The position numbers and the translations under genes are program-made. A DNA stretch of 64,000 nt from assembly GCA_016704465.1 (NCBI GenBank), contig JADJAD010000014.1, forward strand, positions 124,001 to 188,000, in the 5' to 3' direction. Shown here piece by piece: positions 46,044 through 54,230 of the stretch (its first letter is position 1; each line of letters opens with the position of its first letter). The stretch comes from Gemmatimonadota bacterium. GTDB taxonomy: Bacteria; Gemmatimonadota; Gemmatimonadetes; Gemmatimonadales; Gemmatimonadaceae. A model generated the notes under the pieces. It was not told the origin of the DNA and ran no database searches. It worked only from the letters and a program-made list of their open reading frames with translations.

Positions 46044-46295
46044 GCCATATCTCCGGGGTTCAGCGAGTGCGCGGGTACGACGTACGTATTTTCCCCTCGC
46101 GCCACGGGACTGGCAAGGGTTTTCTTCTGGTGCATCGAACACCAGCCTTCCCGTCGATAGATCGACTGGTAGGTTTGGCGCTCCGATCGTGCGCGGAGCA
46201 TCCGTCGGCTGCCAACGCGGCGACCATACCAAACGTTGTGACGTCGGACCCCGGGTAACCGGAATGTCCCCTCTCTCACGCCCCCCGGAACAACG

Positions 46296-47306
46296 ATGCG
46301 CATTCGGTGGATCCTCACGACCTCGGCCGCTGCAGTTGTCGGCGTAGCGCTGGTGGGACAGTCCCCTCGTCATCTCAATCCGATGATCGACCTGCTCGCA
46401 GCCGGCAAGCCCGTCGTGGGCCTGTACGCCCCGAGTAATCGTCGCCCGCCCGTCCGCCCAGGCGCCCCGTCCACCCCGGTCCCGCCCCCCCGCACTCCGG
46501 CGCAGCTCGCGACCGACGCCATGGGCCAGCCGGGGAGCGACTACATCTTCGACGGGGGGATGGAGAATGACTTTGATCTCGGCTATCCCGCCTTCGCCGA
46601 GTTCGTCGCCGGCCTCAAGTCCGGTGGCCTGCTCACGACGACGCCGCTCAAGCGCCTGCGCTTTCCGTTGGTCGTGAAAACCCCCGAGATCGCCCCTGAC
46701 CCCGCCCTGGCCCGCACCCGCATTTCGCGCCAGCTCAACCTCGGCGTCAGTACGATCGTCTTCGTCGGCGCCGAGAGCGCTGCCGAGGTGCGCGAGGGGC
46801 TGGCGATGATGCGCTTTCCGACGCACGGCGGCACGCGCCCGAACGAGGTCGGGACCGCGCCAGCGCTGTGGGGCATGGGCGAGGCGGAGTATCGCGACAA
46901 GGCCGACCTGTGGCCCCTCAACCCGCGCGGCGAACTGGTGAATTGGACGATCGTCGAGACCAAGGCGGGGCTCGCCAAGGTGCGCGAGATCGCCGCGGTC
47001 CCCGGCATCAGCGTGCTGTTCCCCGGCGCCGGGACGCTGCGCCAGGTGTTCAGCACCACCGACGTTGCCGGCAAGCGCGTGGTCGACGAAGTGGCCTGGG
47101 AGGCGGCCATCCAGGACGTGCTCGCCGCGTGCAAGGAATTCAAGGTCGCCTGCGGCTATCCGGCCGGGCTGGACGATATCGAGCGCCGGATGCAGCAGGG
47201 CTTCAGCGTGTTTGTCATCGGGTGGGGGGAGAACGGCTTCAAGACGGTCGACCTGGGGCGCAAGGTTGCGGGGCGGCCGGCGACGAACGCCGAGGAGTGG
47301 CGGTAA
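46296..47306 (+). CDS. HpcH/HpaI aldolase-like protein with signal peptide
   Basis: Protein of 336 residues whose mature part resembles the HpcH/HpaI (2-keto-3-deoxy-L-rhamnonate / HHED aldolase) superfamily: LNPMIDLLAAGKPVVGLYAPS, RFPLVVKTPEIAPDPA, VETKAGLAKVREIAAVPGISVLFPGAGTL and CGYPAGLDDIERRMQQGFSVFVIG. In true aldolases an Arg and Glu-Asp metal site are in the corresponding blocks; here VETKAGL keeps the Glu. The N-terminus RWILTTSAAAVVGVALVG looks like a signal peptide, which is unusual for this enzyme class. It ends four bases before the phosphoglucomutase start, so the two may be co-transcribed. Divergent to the DUF1592 operon across about 250 bases. Aldol substrate unknown. Confidence 0.75.
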   Translation: MRIRWILTTSAAAVVGVALVGQSPRHLNPMIDLLAAGKPVVGLYAPSNRRPPVRPGAPSTPVPPPRTPAQLATDAMGQPGSDYIFDGGMENDFDLGYPAFAEFVAGLKSGGLLTTTPLKRLRFPLVVKTPEIAPDPALARTRISRQLNLGVSTIVFVGAESAAEVREGLAMMRFPTHGGTRPNEVGTAPALWGMGEAEYRDKADLWPLNPRGELVNWTIVETKAGLAKVREIAAVPGISVLFPGAGTLRQVFSTTDVAGKRVVDEVAWEAAIQDVLAACKEFKVACGYPAGLDDIERRMQQGFSVFVIGWGENGFKTVDLGRKVAGRPATNAEEWR

Positions 47307-47310
47307 GCGC

Positions 47311-48930
47311 ATGCTCACCCGCCCCTACACCGACCAGGTCCCCGGCACCTCGGGCCTTCGCAAGAAGGTCACCGTGTTCCAGCAGCCCCACTACCTCGAG
47401 AACTTCGTCCAGGCCACGTTCGATGCGGTGGCGCTCCCGACCGGCGCCACCCTCATCCTCGGCGGCGATGGGCGCTACTACAATCGCGAAGCCATCCAGA
47501 CGGTGCTGCGCATGGCGGCCGCCAACGGGATCGCGCGGGTCATCGTCGGCCGCGACGGCATCCTCTCCACGCCGGCCGCGTCGCACCTCATTCGCCTGCG
47601 CAAGGCCGACGGCGGGATCATCCTCTCCGCCAGCCACAATCCGGGCGGCCCGGACGGCGACTTCGGGATCAAGTTCAACATGGCCAACGGCGGCCCGGCC
47701 CCCGAGCAGGTGACGGCGGCCATCGCCGAGCGCACGCGCACGATCGCCGAATACCACGTCGCCGAGGGCGCGGACGTACCGCTGGGCACGTTAGGCACCA
47801 CGACGCTCGGTGCGCTCACCGTCGAGGTCATCGACCCGGTCGCCGACTACGCGGCATTGATGGAGACGCTGTTTGACTTTCCGGCGATCCGCGAGCTCAT
47901 CACCGGTGGATCGTTTCGGCTGCGCTTCGACGCGATGCACGCGGTCACTGGCCCCTACGCCACCGAGATCCTCGAGCGTCGACTCGGGGCCCCGGCCGGC
48001 ACGGTGATCAACGGCACGCCCCTCCCCGATTTCGGGGGTGGACATCCCGACCCGAACCTCACCTACGCCCACGACCTCGTGGAGGAACTGTTCGGCGCCG
48101 ACGCGCCGGACTTCGGCGCGGCCAGCGATGGCGACGGCGACCGCAACATGATCCTGGGGCAGCGCTTCTTTGTCACCCCCTCCGACTCGCTGGCGATCCT
48201 CGCCGCCAACGCGACGCTCGCCCCCGGCTACTCCGACGGCATCGCCGGCGTCGCCCGTTCCATGCCCACGTCGGGGGCCAGCGATCGCGTGGCCAAGGCA
48301 CTGGGGGTCGCAAGCTTCGAGACCCCGACCGGGTGGAAGTTCTTCGGCAACCTCCTGGATGCCGGCAAGGTCACGCTGTGTGGTGAGGAATCGTTCGGGA
48401 CCGGCTCCAACCATGTGCGCGAGAAGGACGGGCTGTGGGCCGTGCTGTTCTGGCTCAACATCGTCGCCGCGCGGGGCGAATCGGTCGAGGCGATCGTGCG
48501 CGACCACTGGCGGCAGTACGGACGCAACTACTACACACGCCACGACTACGAAGAAGTCGATGCCGCGGCCGCGCGCTCCGTGGTCGAGACCGCGCGCTCC
48601 GGCGGACGGGCGCTCGTCGGACAGCTGCTCGCCGGCGATCTGCTGGACCAGGTGGACGACTTCGAGTACCACGACCCGGTCGACGGCTCCACCAGCAGCA
48701 ACCAGGGATTGCGCCTGCTGTTCGCGAGCGGGGCGCGCATCGTCTTTCGGCTGTCGGGGACCGGCACGGCCGGGGCGACGTTGCGGCTGTACGTCGAGTC
48801 GTACGAGGGCGACCCCGCGCGCCAGGGGGCGGATCCGCAGGAGGCGCTCGCCTCGTACCTCGCGGCCGCGCTGCAGGTGTCGCAGCTGCGCGAGCTGACC
48901 GGCCGAGAGGGCCCGACGGTCGTGACCTGA
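47311..48930 (+). CDS. pgm: Phosphoglucomutase (alpha-D-glucose phosphate-specific)
   Basis: Interconverts glucose 1-phosphate and glucose 6-phosphate, supplying sugar nucleotides and glycogen metabolism. The protein is 539 residues, as expected for the long Pgm form. Signatures: GTSGLRKKV at the N-terminus, the phosphoserine loop SASHNPGG with Ser108, the magnesium loop ASDGDGDRNMI, the substrate loop LCGEESFGTGSNHVREKDG and the C-terminal phosphate-binding SGTGTAGATLRLYVESYE. No signal peptide. The start ATG 47311 lies four bases after the HpcH/HpaI-like stop, with GAGGAGTGG ahead. A TTA-coded Leu-Gly sits at 47790-47796. Confidence 0.96.
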   Translation: MLTRPYTDQVPGTSGLRKKVTVFQQPHYLENFVQATFDAVALPTGATLILGGDGRYYNREAIQTVLRMAAANGIARVIVGRDGILSTPAASHLIRLRKADGGIILSASHNPGGPDGDFGIKFNMANGGPAPEQVTAAIAERTRTIAEYHVAEGADVPLGTLGTTTLGALTVEVIDPVADYAALMETLFDFPAIRELITGGSFRLRFDAMHAVTGPYATEILERRLGAPAGTVINGTPLPDFGGGHPDPNLTYAHDLVEELFGADAPDFGAASDGDGDRNMILGQRFFVTPSDSLAILAANATLAPGYSDGIAGVARSMPTSGASDRVAKALGVASFETPTGWKFFGNLLDAGKVTLCGEESFGTGSNHVREKDGLWAVLFWLNIVAARGESVEAIVRDHWRQYGRNYYTRHDYEEVDAAAARSVVETARSGGRALVGQLLAGDLLDQVDDFEYHDPVDGSTSSNQGLRLLFASGARIVFRLSGTGTAGATLRLYVESYEGDPARQGADPQEALASYLAAALQVSQLRELTGREGPTVVT

Positions 48931-48961
48931 CGCCGCACGCGCCCGCCTAGATTCCCCCGCC

Positions 48962-51220
48962 ATGTGTCCCACGCCACGAACTTCGCGGCGCGCTCTCGCG
49001 CGCCTTCGCCTGCTAGCACCGCTCCTCTCGCTCGCACTCGGCGCCCTTCTCACGCCGCTGTCGGCACAGGTACCCGCGCCCGCCGCCAACGGTTCGGCGC
49101 CGCGTTCTGAGGGAACGGCTGTGCCTCGCGTCCACACAACACCGGCGTCGATCCGCCTGGATGGGCTGCTGGACGAGCCGGAATGGGCGCTGGCCGACTC
49201 CATCGACGACTTCCGCCAGAAGGAGCCAGTCGAGGGAGGGACACCGAGCGAACGCACGGTGGTGCGTCTGCTCGCGACCCCCGAAGGCCTCGCGATCGGA
49301 TGGTGGTTGTACGACCGCGCCCCGGGGGGCATCGTGCGCACCCAGCTGCGCCGCGACGCCGAGTTACGCTCGGACGACTACGTATCGTTGGCGATCGACG
49401 GACTCTCCGACCAGCGCAGCGCGTTCTACTTCCGCACCAATTCCAACGGGGCGCTGTGGGACGGTGAGCACGTCAACACCGAGTCGGGGAACGAGGAGTG
49501 GGACGGGGTCTGGGACTCGCGCTCCGTGATCGGCACCGACGGGTGGACGATCGAGATGCTGATCCCGTGGGCCACGCTGCGCTACCGGCGCGACGTCTCT
49601 ACAATGGGGATGAACTTCCGGCGCTTCCTGCCGCGCACCAACGAGGAAGTGCTGTGGCGCGCGTGGAAGCGCACGGAAGGCTTTCGCTTTCTCGAACGCG
49701 AGGGGACGGTCGGCGGCTTCGAGGAGTTGCCGCGCCGGGCGATCGCCGAGTTCCGTCCGTTCGTGCTGGGCGAGGCGAACCCGCCGGAGCGCGCCTTCGC
49801 CGACGATGGATCGTCGACGATCCTGGCCGACGCCAGGCAGCGCGGCAACGCCGGCATCGACGTCAAGGTGCCGATCACCGGGACGCTCACCGCCGACCTG
49901 ACCATGCGCCCCGACTTCGCGCAAGCCGAGGTGGATCGCCAGATCGTGAACCTCACCCGGTTCCCCCTGTTCTTTCCCGAACGCCGCACCTTCTTCACTG
50001 AAGGCTCGGCAATCTTCGCCTTCGGGCGCGAGCAGCAGACGCAGATGTTCTATTCCCGCCGCATCGGTCTCGGCGGCGACGGAACGCCGGTGAACATTCC
50101 GTTCGGCGCACGGATGCAGGGACGAACCGGGGCGTACCAGGTCGGGCTGCTCGCGGTGGCGACCGGCGACCAGGAGGACGGACGGGCCTTCGTGGGACGC
50201 GTGAAGCGCGACGTGCTCGGTCGGGGATACCTCGGGGCCATGACCACGATCAGCGAGCGCAGGGACCGCACGGGCGCCGCGTCGGGCGGGGTCGACTTCT
50301 CGCTCCCGTTCATCGTTGGTGGGGGCGACAACCTCGTCTTCCTCGGCAACGCCGCGTGGAGCCGGGACAGCGCCGGCGCCGGGACCGGGGGACATTACCG
50401 CTTCATGGTCGACTTTCCCAACGACCACGCCGACATCGTGATGCGCTTCGACCGCGTCGACTCGACCTACAACCCGGCGTTAGGCTTCGTCGTGCAGCGC
50501 GGGATCTATCGCTGGGGCGGGTCCACCGCCATCACGCCGCGCCCGCACAACGCCACCCTGATCCGCCGCTATCAGTTCAACCTGCTCGACTACAACGTGG
50601 TCTGGGGCCTCGATCGCCAACTCGACAATGCCTCGTTCTCCGTGCGCCCCTTCGGCGCCACGTTCCAGAGTGGCGATCAGGTCGAGGTCAACGTCGTGCG
50701 ACGCTTCGACGCCCCGGACACGCCGTTCCAGCTGGTGCCGGGGACCGTGGTGGCGCCGGGCGACTACTGGTGGAACCGGGTCGAGCTCAAGTACCAGGGG
50801 TCGAACGTCCGGCAGTGGGCGGTGAACGCCGGCGCGTCGGCCGGCCAGTTCTACGACGGCCGCCGCACCGACCTGTCGCTCTCCGGGCGCCTCCGCCTGC
50901 AGCCGCACGTGGAGCTGCTGCTCGAGACCGAACGCAACGACGTGACCCTGCCGTCGGCGTCGTTCGTGACCAACACCCTGCGCTTCCGGGGCGACTACGC
51001 GGCCTCCCCGCGGCTGACGGCCACCGCCTTCGCCCAGATTGACGACCAGTCCAACCGCGCCGCGCTCAACGCCCGGCTGCGGTGGACGCAGACGCCGGGC
51101 TCGGACCTCTATGTGGTGTGGAACTCGGTGTGGCCGGTCGGGCTCGACCGGGGGTTCGCCCTCGATCGTCCGCAGCAGGGGGGACTGGTGGTGAAGTATG
51201 TGCGGTTCTTCCGGGCGTAG
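48962..51220 (+). CDS. DUF5916 outer-membrane protein with CBM9-like N-terminus
   Basis: Exported protein of 752 residues: signal peptide (RLLAPLLSLALGALLTPLSAQ), a CBM9-like carbohydrate-binding domain (IRLDGLLDEPEWALADSIDDF, RTVVRLLATPEGLAIGWWLYD, YFRTNSNGALWDG, DGWTIEMLIPWATLRY) and a DUF5916 beta-barrel with repeated aromatic strands and the segments FPLFFPERRTFFTEG, FYSRRIGLG and GAMTTISERRD. Proteins of this type are outer-membrane and often sit beside hydrolase genes; function not proven. The gene is intact, 31 bases after the Pgm gene on the same strand, and faces the propeller operon at 51271. It includes a TTA Leu not followed by Gly (49363), one of few in the window. Confidence 0.85.
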   Translation: MCPTPRTSRRALARLRLLAPLLSLALGALLTPLSAQVPAPAANGSAPRSEGTAVPRVHTTPASIRLDGLLDEPEWALADSIDDFRQKEPVEGGTPSERTVVRLLATPEGLAIGWWLYDRAPGGIVRTQLRRDAELRSDDYVSLAIDGLSDQRSAFYFRTNSNGALWDGEHVNTESGNEEWDGVWDSRSVIGTDGWTIEMLIPWATLRYRRDVSTMGMNFRRFLPRTNEEVLWRAWKRTEGFRFLEREGTVGGFEELPRRAIAEFRPFVLGEANPPERAFADDGSSTILADARQRGNAGIDVKVPITGTLTADLTMRPDFAQAEVDRQIVNLTRFPLFFPERRTFFTEGSAIFAFGREQQTQMFYSRRIGLGGDGTPVNIPFGARMQGRTGAYQVGLLAVATGDQEDGRAFVGRVKRDVLGRGYLGAMTTISERRDRTGAASGGVDFSLPFIVGGGDNLVFLGNAAWSRDSAGAGTGGHYRFMVDFPNDHADIVMRFDRVDSTYNPALGFVVQRGIYRWGGSTAITPRPHNATLIRRYQFNLLDYNVVWGLDRQLDNASFSVRPFGATFQSGDQVEVNVVRRFDAPDTPFQLVPGTVVAPGDYWWNRVELKYQGSNVRQWAVNAGASAGQFYDGRRTDLSLSGRLRLQPHVELLLETERNDVTLPSASFVTNTLRFRGDYAASPRLTATAFAQIDDQSNRAALNARLRWTQTPGSDLYVVWNSVWPVGLDRGFALDRPQQGGLVVKYVRFFRA

Positions 51221-51270
51221 AGCGCGTCGGGGCGCGCGTCGCCGCCGCGTCCGGCCCGCCTAACGCGCGA

Positions 51271-53154
51271 TCAGGGTCGTGCTCGCACAAACCACCACAC
51301 ACCCCCACTGATCCCGCCCACCACCAGCGACGGGACGCCAGCACCCGTCACGGTGCCGACAGCAGGCGCCGAATACGCATCCGTGGCGATCACGAACGAT
51401 GTGTCGCGCTCGAACCGGACGTCATCGCCCACCCCCACCCGGCGCCAGAGCTGCACGCCACCATCCTCGCTCCCGAGCAGGAGGTCGACCTGCCCGTCAC
51501 CGTCCATGTCGACGAGGGCGGGCGTGCTGCGGCGTCCGACATCGATCCCCTGCAACGTATCGGTGACGAGCTCGAACCGCGGCACGGTGCGGCTCCCGGT
51601 ATTGCGATAGTAGTTGAGCTGTCCCGACGCCTCGCCCACCAGCAGGTCGAGGTCCCCGTCCCCATCCAGGTCGGCGACGGCGGGCGTGGTGTTGCTCCCG
51701 CGCGTCAGCACGACCAGGGCGCTGTCGGCCAGCGTCCATGACGGTTCGGTGCGCGTGCCGACGTTGCGCCACCACTGCACCCGGTCGCGCCACGTCCCCA
51801 GCACGAGGTCGGGGAGTCCATCGCCATCGAGGTCGGCCACGCTGGGGGCGTAGTGATACTCGCCGCGAATGGGGAGCACGCCGCGCTCGCGGAACGACGG
51901 CGCGCGCGCAGTTCCCACATTCTCCAGCCACGCGATACGCGCCGACTCGCCGTCGTCGGGCGCAATCTTGTTGCCGATCAGCAGGTCCAGGTCCCCATCC
52001 GCATCCAGGTCAGCGAGGTGGGGGAGCGACTCGTTGCCCACGTCGAGCGTGGGGATGAGCCGGCGCGTGACCACCTCAAAGACGCCGCGCGCCGTCTGTG
52101 ACACGAGCAGCAGGTTGTCCACGGCGGTCGTGCGCGGCGTGAAGGCCCCGCCGATCACCCCGACCACGACATCGAGCAGTCCGTTGCCGTCCACGTCGCC
52201 GGTGGCTGGCGCATTGTAGCCGCTGGTCAGGACGCTGCTGCTGTCCGGAAAGCGGCGCGGCGGCTCGCGCATGCTCGGTGTCCCACACCCCGCCGCGCGG
52301 TTCTCGAACAGCAGCAGCCCCTGCTCGAAGTAGTCGCCCCAGAGCAAGTCGTCGTCGCCGTCTCCATCGACGTCGCCGAACGCCAGCGTGTTGGCGCCAT
52401 GGCGCGTCCCCCCCAGTTCAATGCGCCGAGGCATCGGCTGCCCCGGGATGGGGCCCAGCACCTCGATGTTCTCGAAGCGTGCCGTGTGCAGGACAAAGCG
52501 CGGGATGCCGTCGCGTTCACTCCCTGGCACCGCCTCGAACCGGTCCACGGTCCCCGCCACTCGGCCGAGGAACAGGTCCAGCCGTCCGTTGCAGTCGAGG
52601 TCCACCGCGTTGAGGATGTTCTGCCGGTCGGCGGGAATGGGCGCACCGTCGATGTCGCGCAGCGTATCGGCGGCCACGTGAAACCGAGGGGCCTGTCGCG
52701 TGCCGGTGTTGCGCCACGCCCGGATGTAGGACACCGGCGACTCGCTCAGCAGGTCCACCAGCCCGTCACGATCGATGTCGACGAAGCGATACCACTCGCC
52801 GACCTTCAGGTCGAGGAACTGATCGGTGCGCCAGGTAAAGCGCCCGTTCACGTTCTCGAAGTACATCACGGCGTTCGACCGCTCCTGCACGAACAGGTCG
52901 AGGTCGCCGTCGCCGTCGAGGTCGACGAGCTGCGGGCGCGGCACGTCGAAGCCGCCGAGGAATGGCTCAGCATACGGCCGGCCCGCCGAGTCGATGACCG
53001 GGAACGGAGCGACTCGTCGCTCGAACGAGAGCGGCGAGCGTCCTGCCTGCGCCAGCGCGACTGAGCCACAACCACCCGCCGCCAGCGCCAACGCCGCGCA
53101 GCCCAGTGCGCGCACCGCGACGCGGCGCGCGCACACCACTCGGCGCACGGTCAT
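51271..53154 (-). CDS. FG-GAP/VCBS-repeat beta-propeller lipoprotein
   Basis: Exported protein of 627 residues with a signal ending in an AAGGC lipobox-like site. The mature protein is built of repeated FG-GAP/VCBS units of calcium-binding type, such as PQLVDLDGDGDLDLFVQE, WYRFVDIDRDGLVDLLSES, LAFGDVDGDGDDDLLWGD, PATGDVDGNGLLDVVVGV and PALVDMDGDGQVDLLLGS (DxDxDG loops), giving a seven-bladed propeller. Eukaryote-like integrin-type repeats in bacteria serve in surface binding or as part of larger enzymes. The start overlaps the stop of the YVTN gene (ATGA), so this is the last gene of a coupled three-gene unit (56698 to 51271). Confidence 0.88.
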   Translation of the reverse strand: MTVRRVVCARRVAVRALGCAALALAAGGCGSVALAQAGRSPLSFERRVAPFPVIDSAGRPYAEPFLGGFDVPRPQLVDLDGDGDLDLFVQERSNAVMYFENVNGRFTWRTDQFLDLKVGEWYRFVDIDRDGLVDLLSESPVSYIRAWRNTGTRQAPRFHVAADTLRDIDGAPIPADRQNILNAVDLDCNGRLDLFLGRVAGTVDRFEAVPGSERDGIPRFVLHTARFENIEVLGPIPGQPMPRRIELGGTRHGANTLAFGDVDGDGDDDLLWGDYFEQGLLLFENRAAGCGTPSMREPPRRFPDSSSVLTSGYNAPATGDVDGNGLLDVVVGVIGGAFTPRTTAVDNLLLVSQTARGVFEVVTRRLIPTLDVGNESLPHLADLDADGDLDLLIGNKIAPDDGESARIAWLENVGTARAPSFRERGVLPIRGEYHYAPSVADLDGDGLPDLVLGTWRDRVQWWRNVGTRTEPSWTLADSALVVLTRGSNTTPAVADLDGDGDLDLLVGEASGQLNYYRNTGSRTVPRFELVTDTLQGIDVGRRSTPALVDMDGDGQVDLLLGSEDGGVQLWRRVGVGDDVRFERDTSFVIATDAYSAPAVGTVTGAGVPSLVVGGISGGVWWFVRARP

Positions 53155-54230
53155 CGCGCCCCGGCCGCGCCGATTCCCGTGGGTCCGGTGCCGAGCATCA
53201 GCGTGGCGCGCAGCGTCCCGGTGGCGAGATCGAGGACGGAGAGCCAGCCGTCGGTGGCGCTGTGCCCGGCCATGCCGTGCATCTCGTGCCCGCTCTGGCC
53301 GGGCTGCGGTGCCCCGGTGTTCTGGCTCACGACGAACGCGGACTTGCCATCCTCGCCGAGCAGCATGCTGTACGGCTGCGCGAGTCGCCCCTCGATCGTG
53401 CGCACGACCGTGCCGGAGGCAAGGTCCACCTGCGCGACGCGGTTCCCGAGCAGCAGGGTGACCCAGACGGTCCGCCCGTCAGGGGCAAACCGTGCCTCCC
53501 ACGGCTTGCCGGCGACCGCGATCTCCTGCACCGGGACAAAGGGGGGAGGCCGGCGCAGGTCGAACACCAGCAGTGTGTTGGACAACTCGCCGCCGGCGAC
53601 CATGGTCGTGCCGTCGGGCGAGAGGGCGAACTGCACCAGGGACCGAGCGGCGCCGGGTATGGTGGTGAGCGTGACCCGCCCCGTCGAGGTCTCGACCGAG
53701 GCGATGCGATTCTCGGCCAGCGAGGCGGTGTGCACCCACCGACCGTCGGCCGTCGCGGCAATCGCGTGCGGCCGGGCAATCAGGATCTCCTGTTCCTCGA
53801 CCAGCGTGAACGACCGGCGGGCGATCACGCCTAACGACTTGGGCGGGTTCACGGCGGTCATCGAGCGCCCGACGTAGAGCGAATCGTGCACGGGGTCGAG
53901 CGTCATCAGCCCCGGCGTCTCCATCGCCACCTGCGCGACCACCCGATTCTGGCGATCGAGCTTGAGCACGCGCCCGTCGCCGATGAGCGTCACGTACCAG
54001 AAGCTCCCGTCGGGCTCCACCACCACGTGGTGCGGCTTGGCGTTGGCGCTGAAGCCCATCGTGCGCAGGTCGAGCACGGTGTCGACCTGGAGCCGCCCCT
54101 CGTCGATGATCGAGATGGTCGCGCCGGCCTGGTTCACGACATACAGCTTGCGACTGGCGGACGACGTGTCGCCCCCGCCGAGGACCGCGACGACGAGCGC
54201 CGCCGCGGTCACCCAGGACGCGAGCATCAT
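53151..54230 (-). CDS. Exported YVTN-type beta-propeller
   Basis: Exported seven-bladed propeller of 359 residues. A short hydrophobic signal (WVTAAALVVAVLGGG) is followed by YVTN-like blades: KLYVVNQAGATISIIDEGRL, GRVLKLDRQNRVVAQVAMET, WVHTASLAENRIASVETSTG, TMVAGGELSNTLLVFDLRRP and VWVTLLLGNRVAQVDLASGT. Such repeats resemble quinoprotein amine dehydrogenase beta chain and nitrite-reductase d1 domains, but no haem or quinone site is visible. Between blades there is a His-rich segment (HEMHGMAGH) that could bind metal. The start ATG 54230 overlaps the stop of the upstream gene (ATGA) and its stop overlaps the downstream start in the same way. Confidence 0.83.
   Translation of the reverse strand: MMLASWVTAAALVVAVLGGGDTSSASRKLYVVNQAGATISIIDEGRLQVDTVLDLRTMGFSANAKPHHVVVEPDGSFWYVTLIGDGRVLKLDRQNRVVAQVAMETPGLMTLDPVHDSLYVGRSMTAVNPPKSLGVIARRSFTLVEEQEILIARPHAIAATADGRWVHTASLAENRIASVETSTGRVTLTTIPGAARSLVQFALSPDGTTMVAGGELSNTLLVFDLRRPPPFVPVQEIAVAGKPWEARFAPDGRTVWVTLLLGNRVAQVDLASGTVVRTIEGRLAQPYSMLLGEDGKSAFVVSQNTGAPQPGQSGHEMHGMAGHSATDGWLSVLDLATGTLRATLMLGTGPTGIGAAGAR

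Noticed and set aside
46153..46166. Inverted repeat GTCGAT-AG-ATCGAC in the divergent region before the HpcH/HpaI-like gene
   Set aside because: Short arms and GATC/CGAT-rich sequence are common here; no supporting second site.
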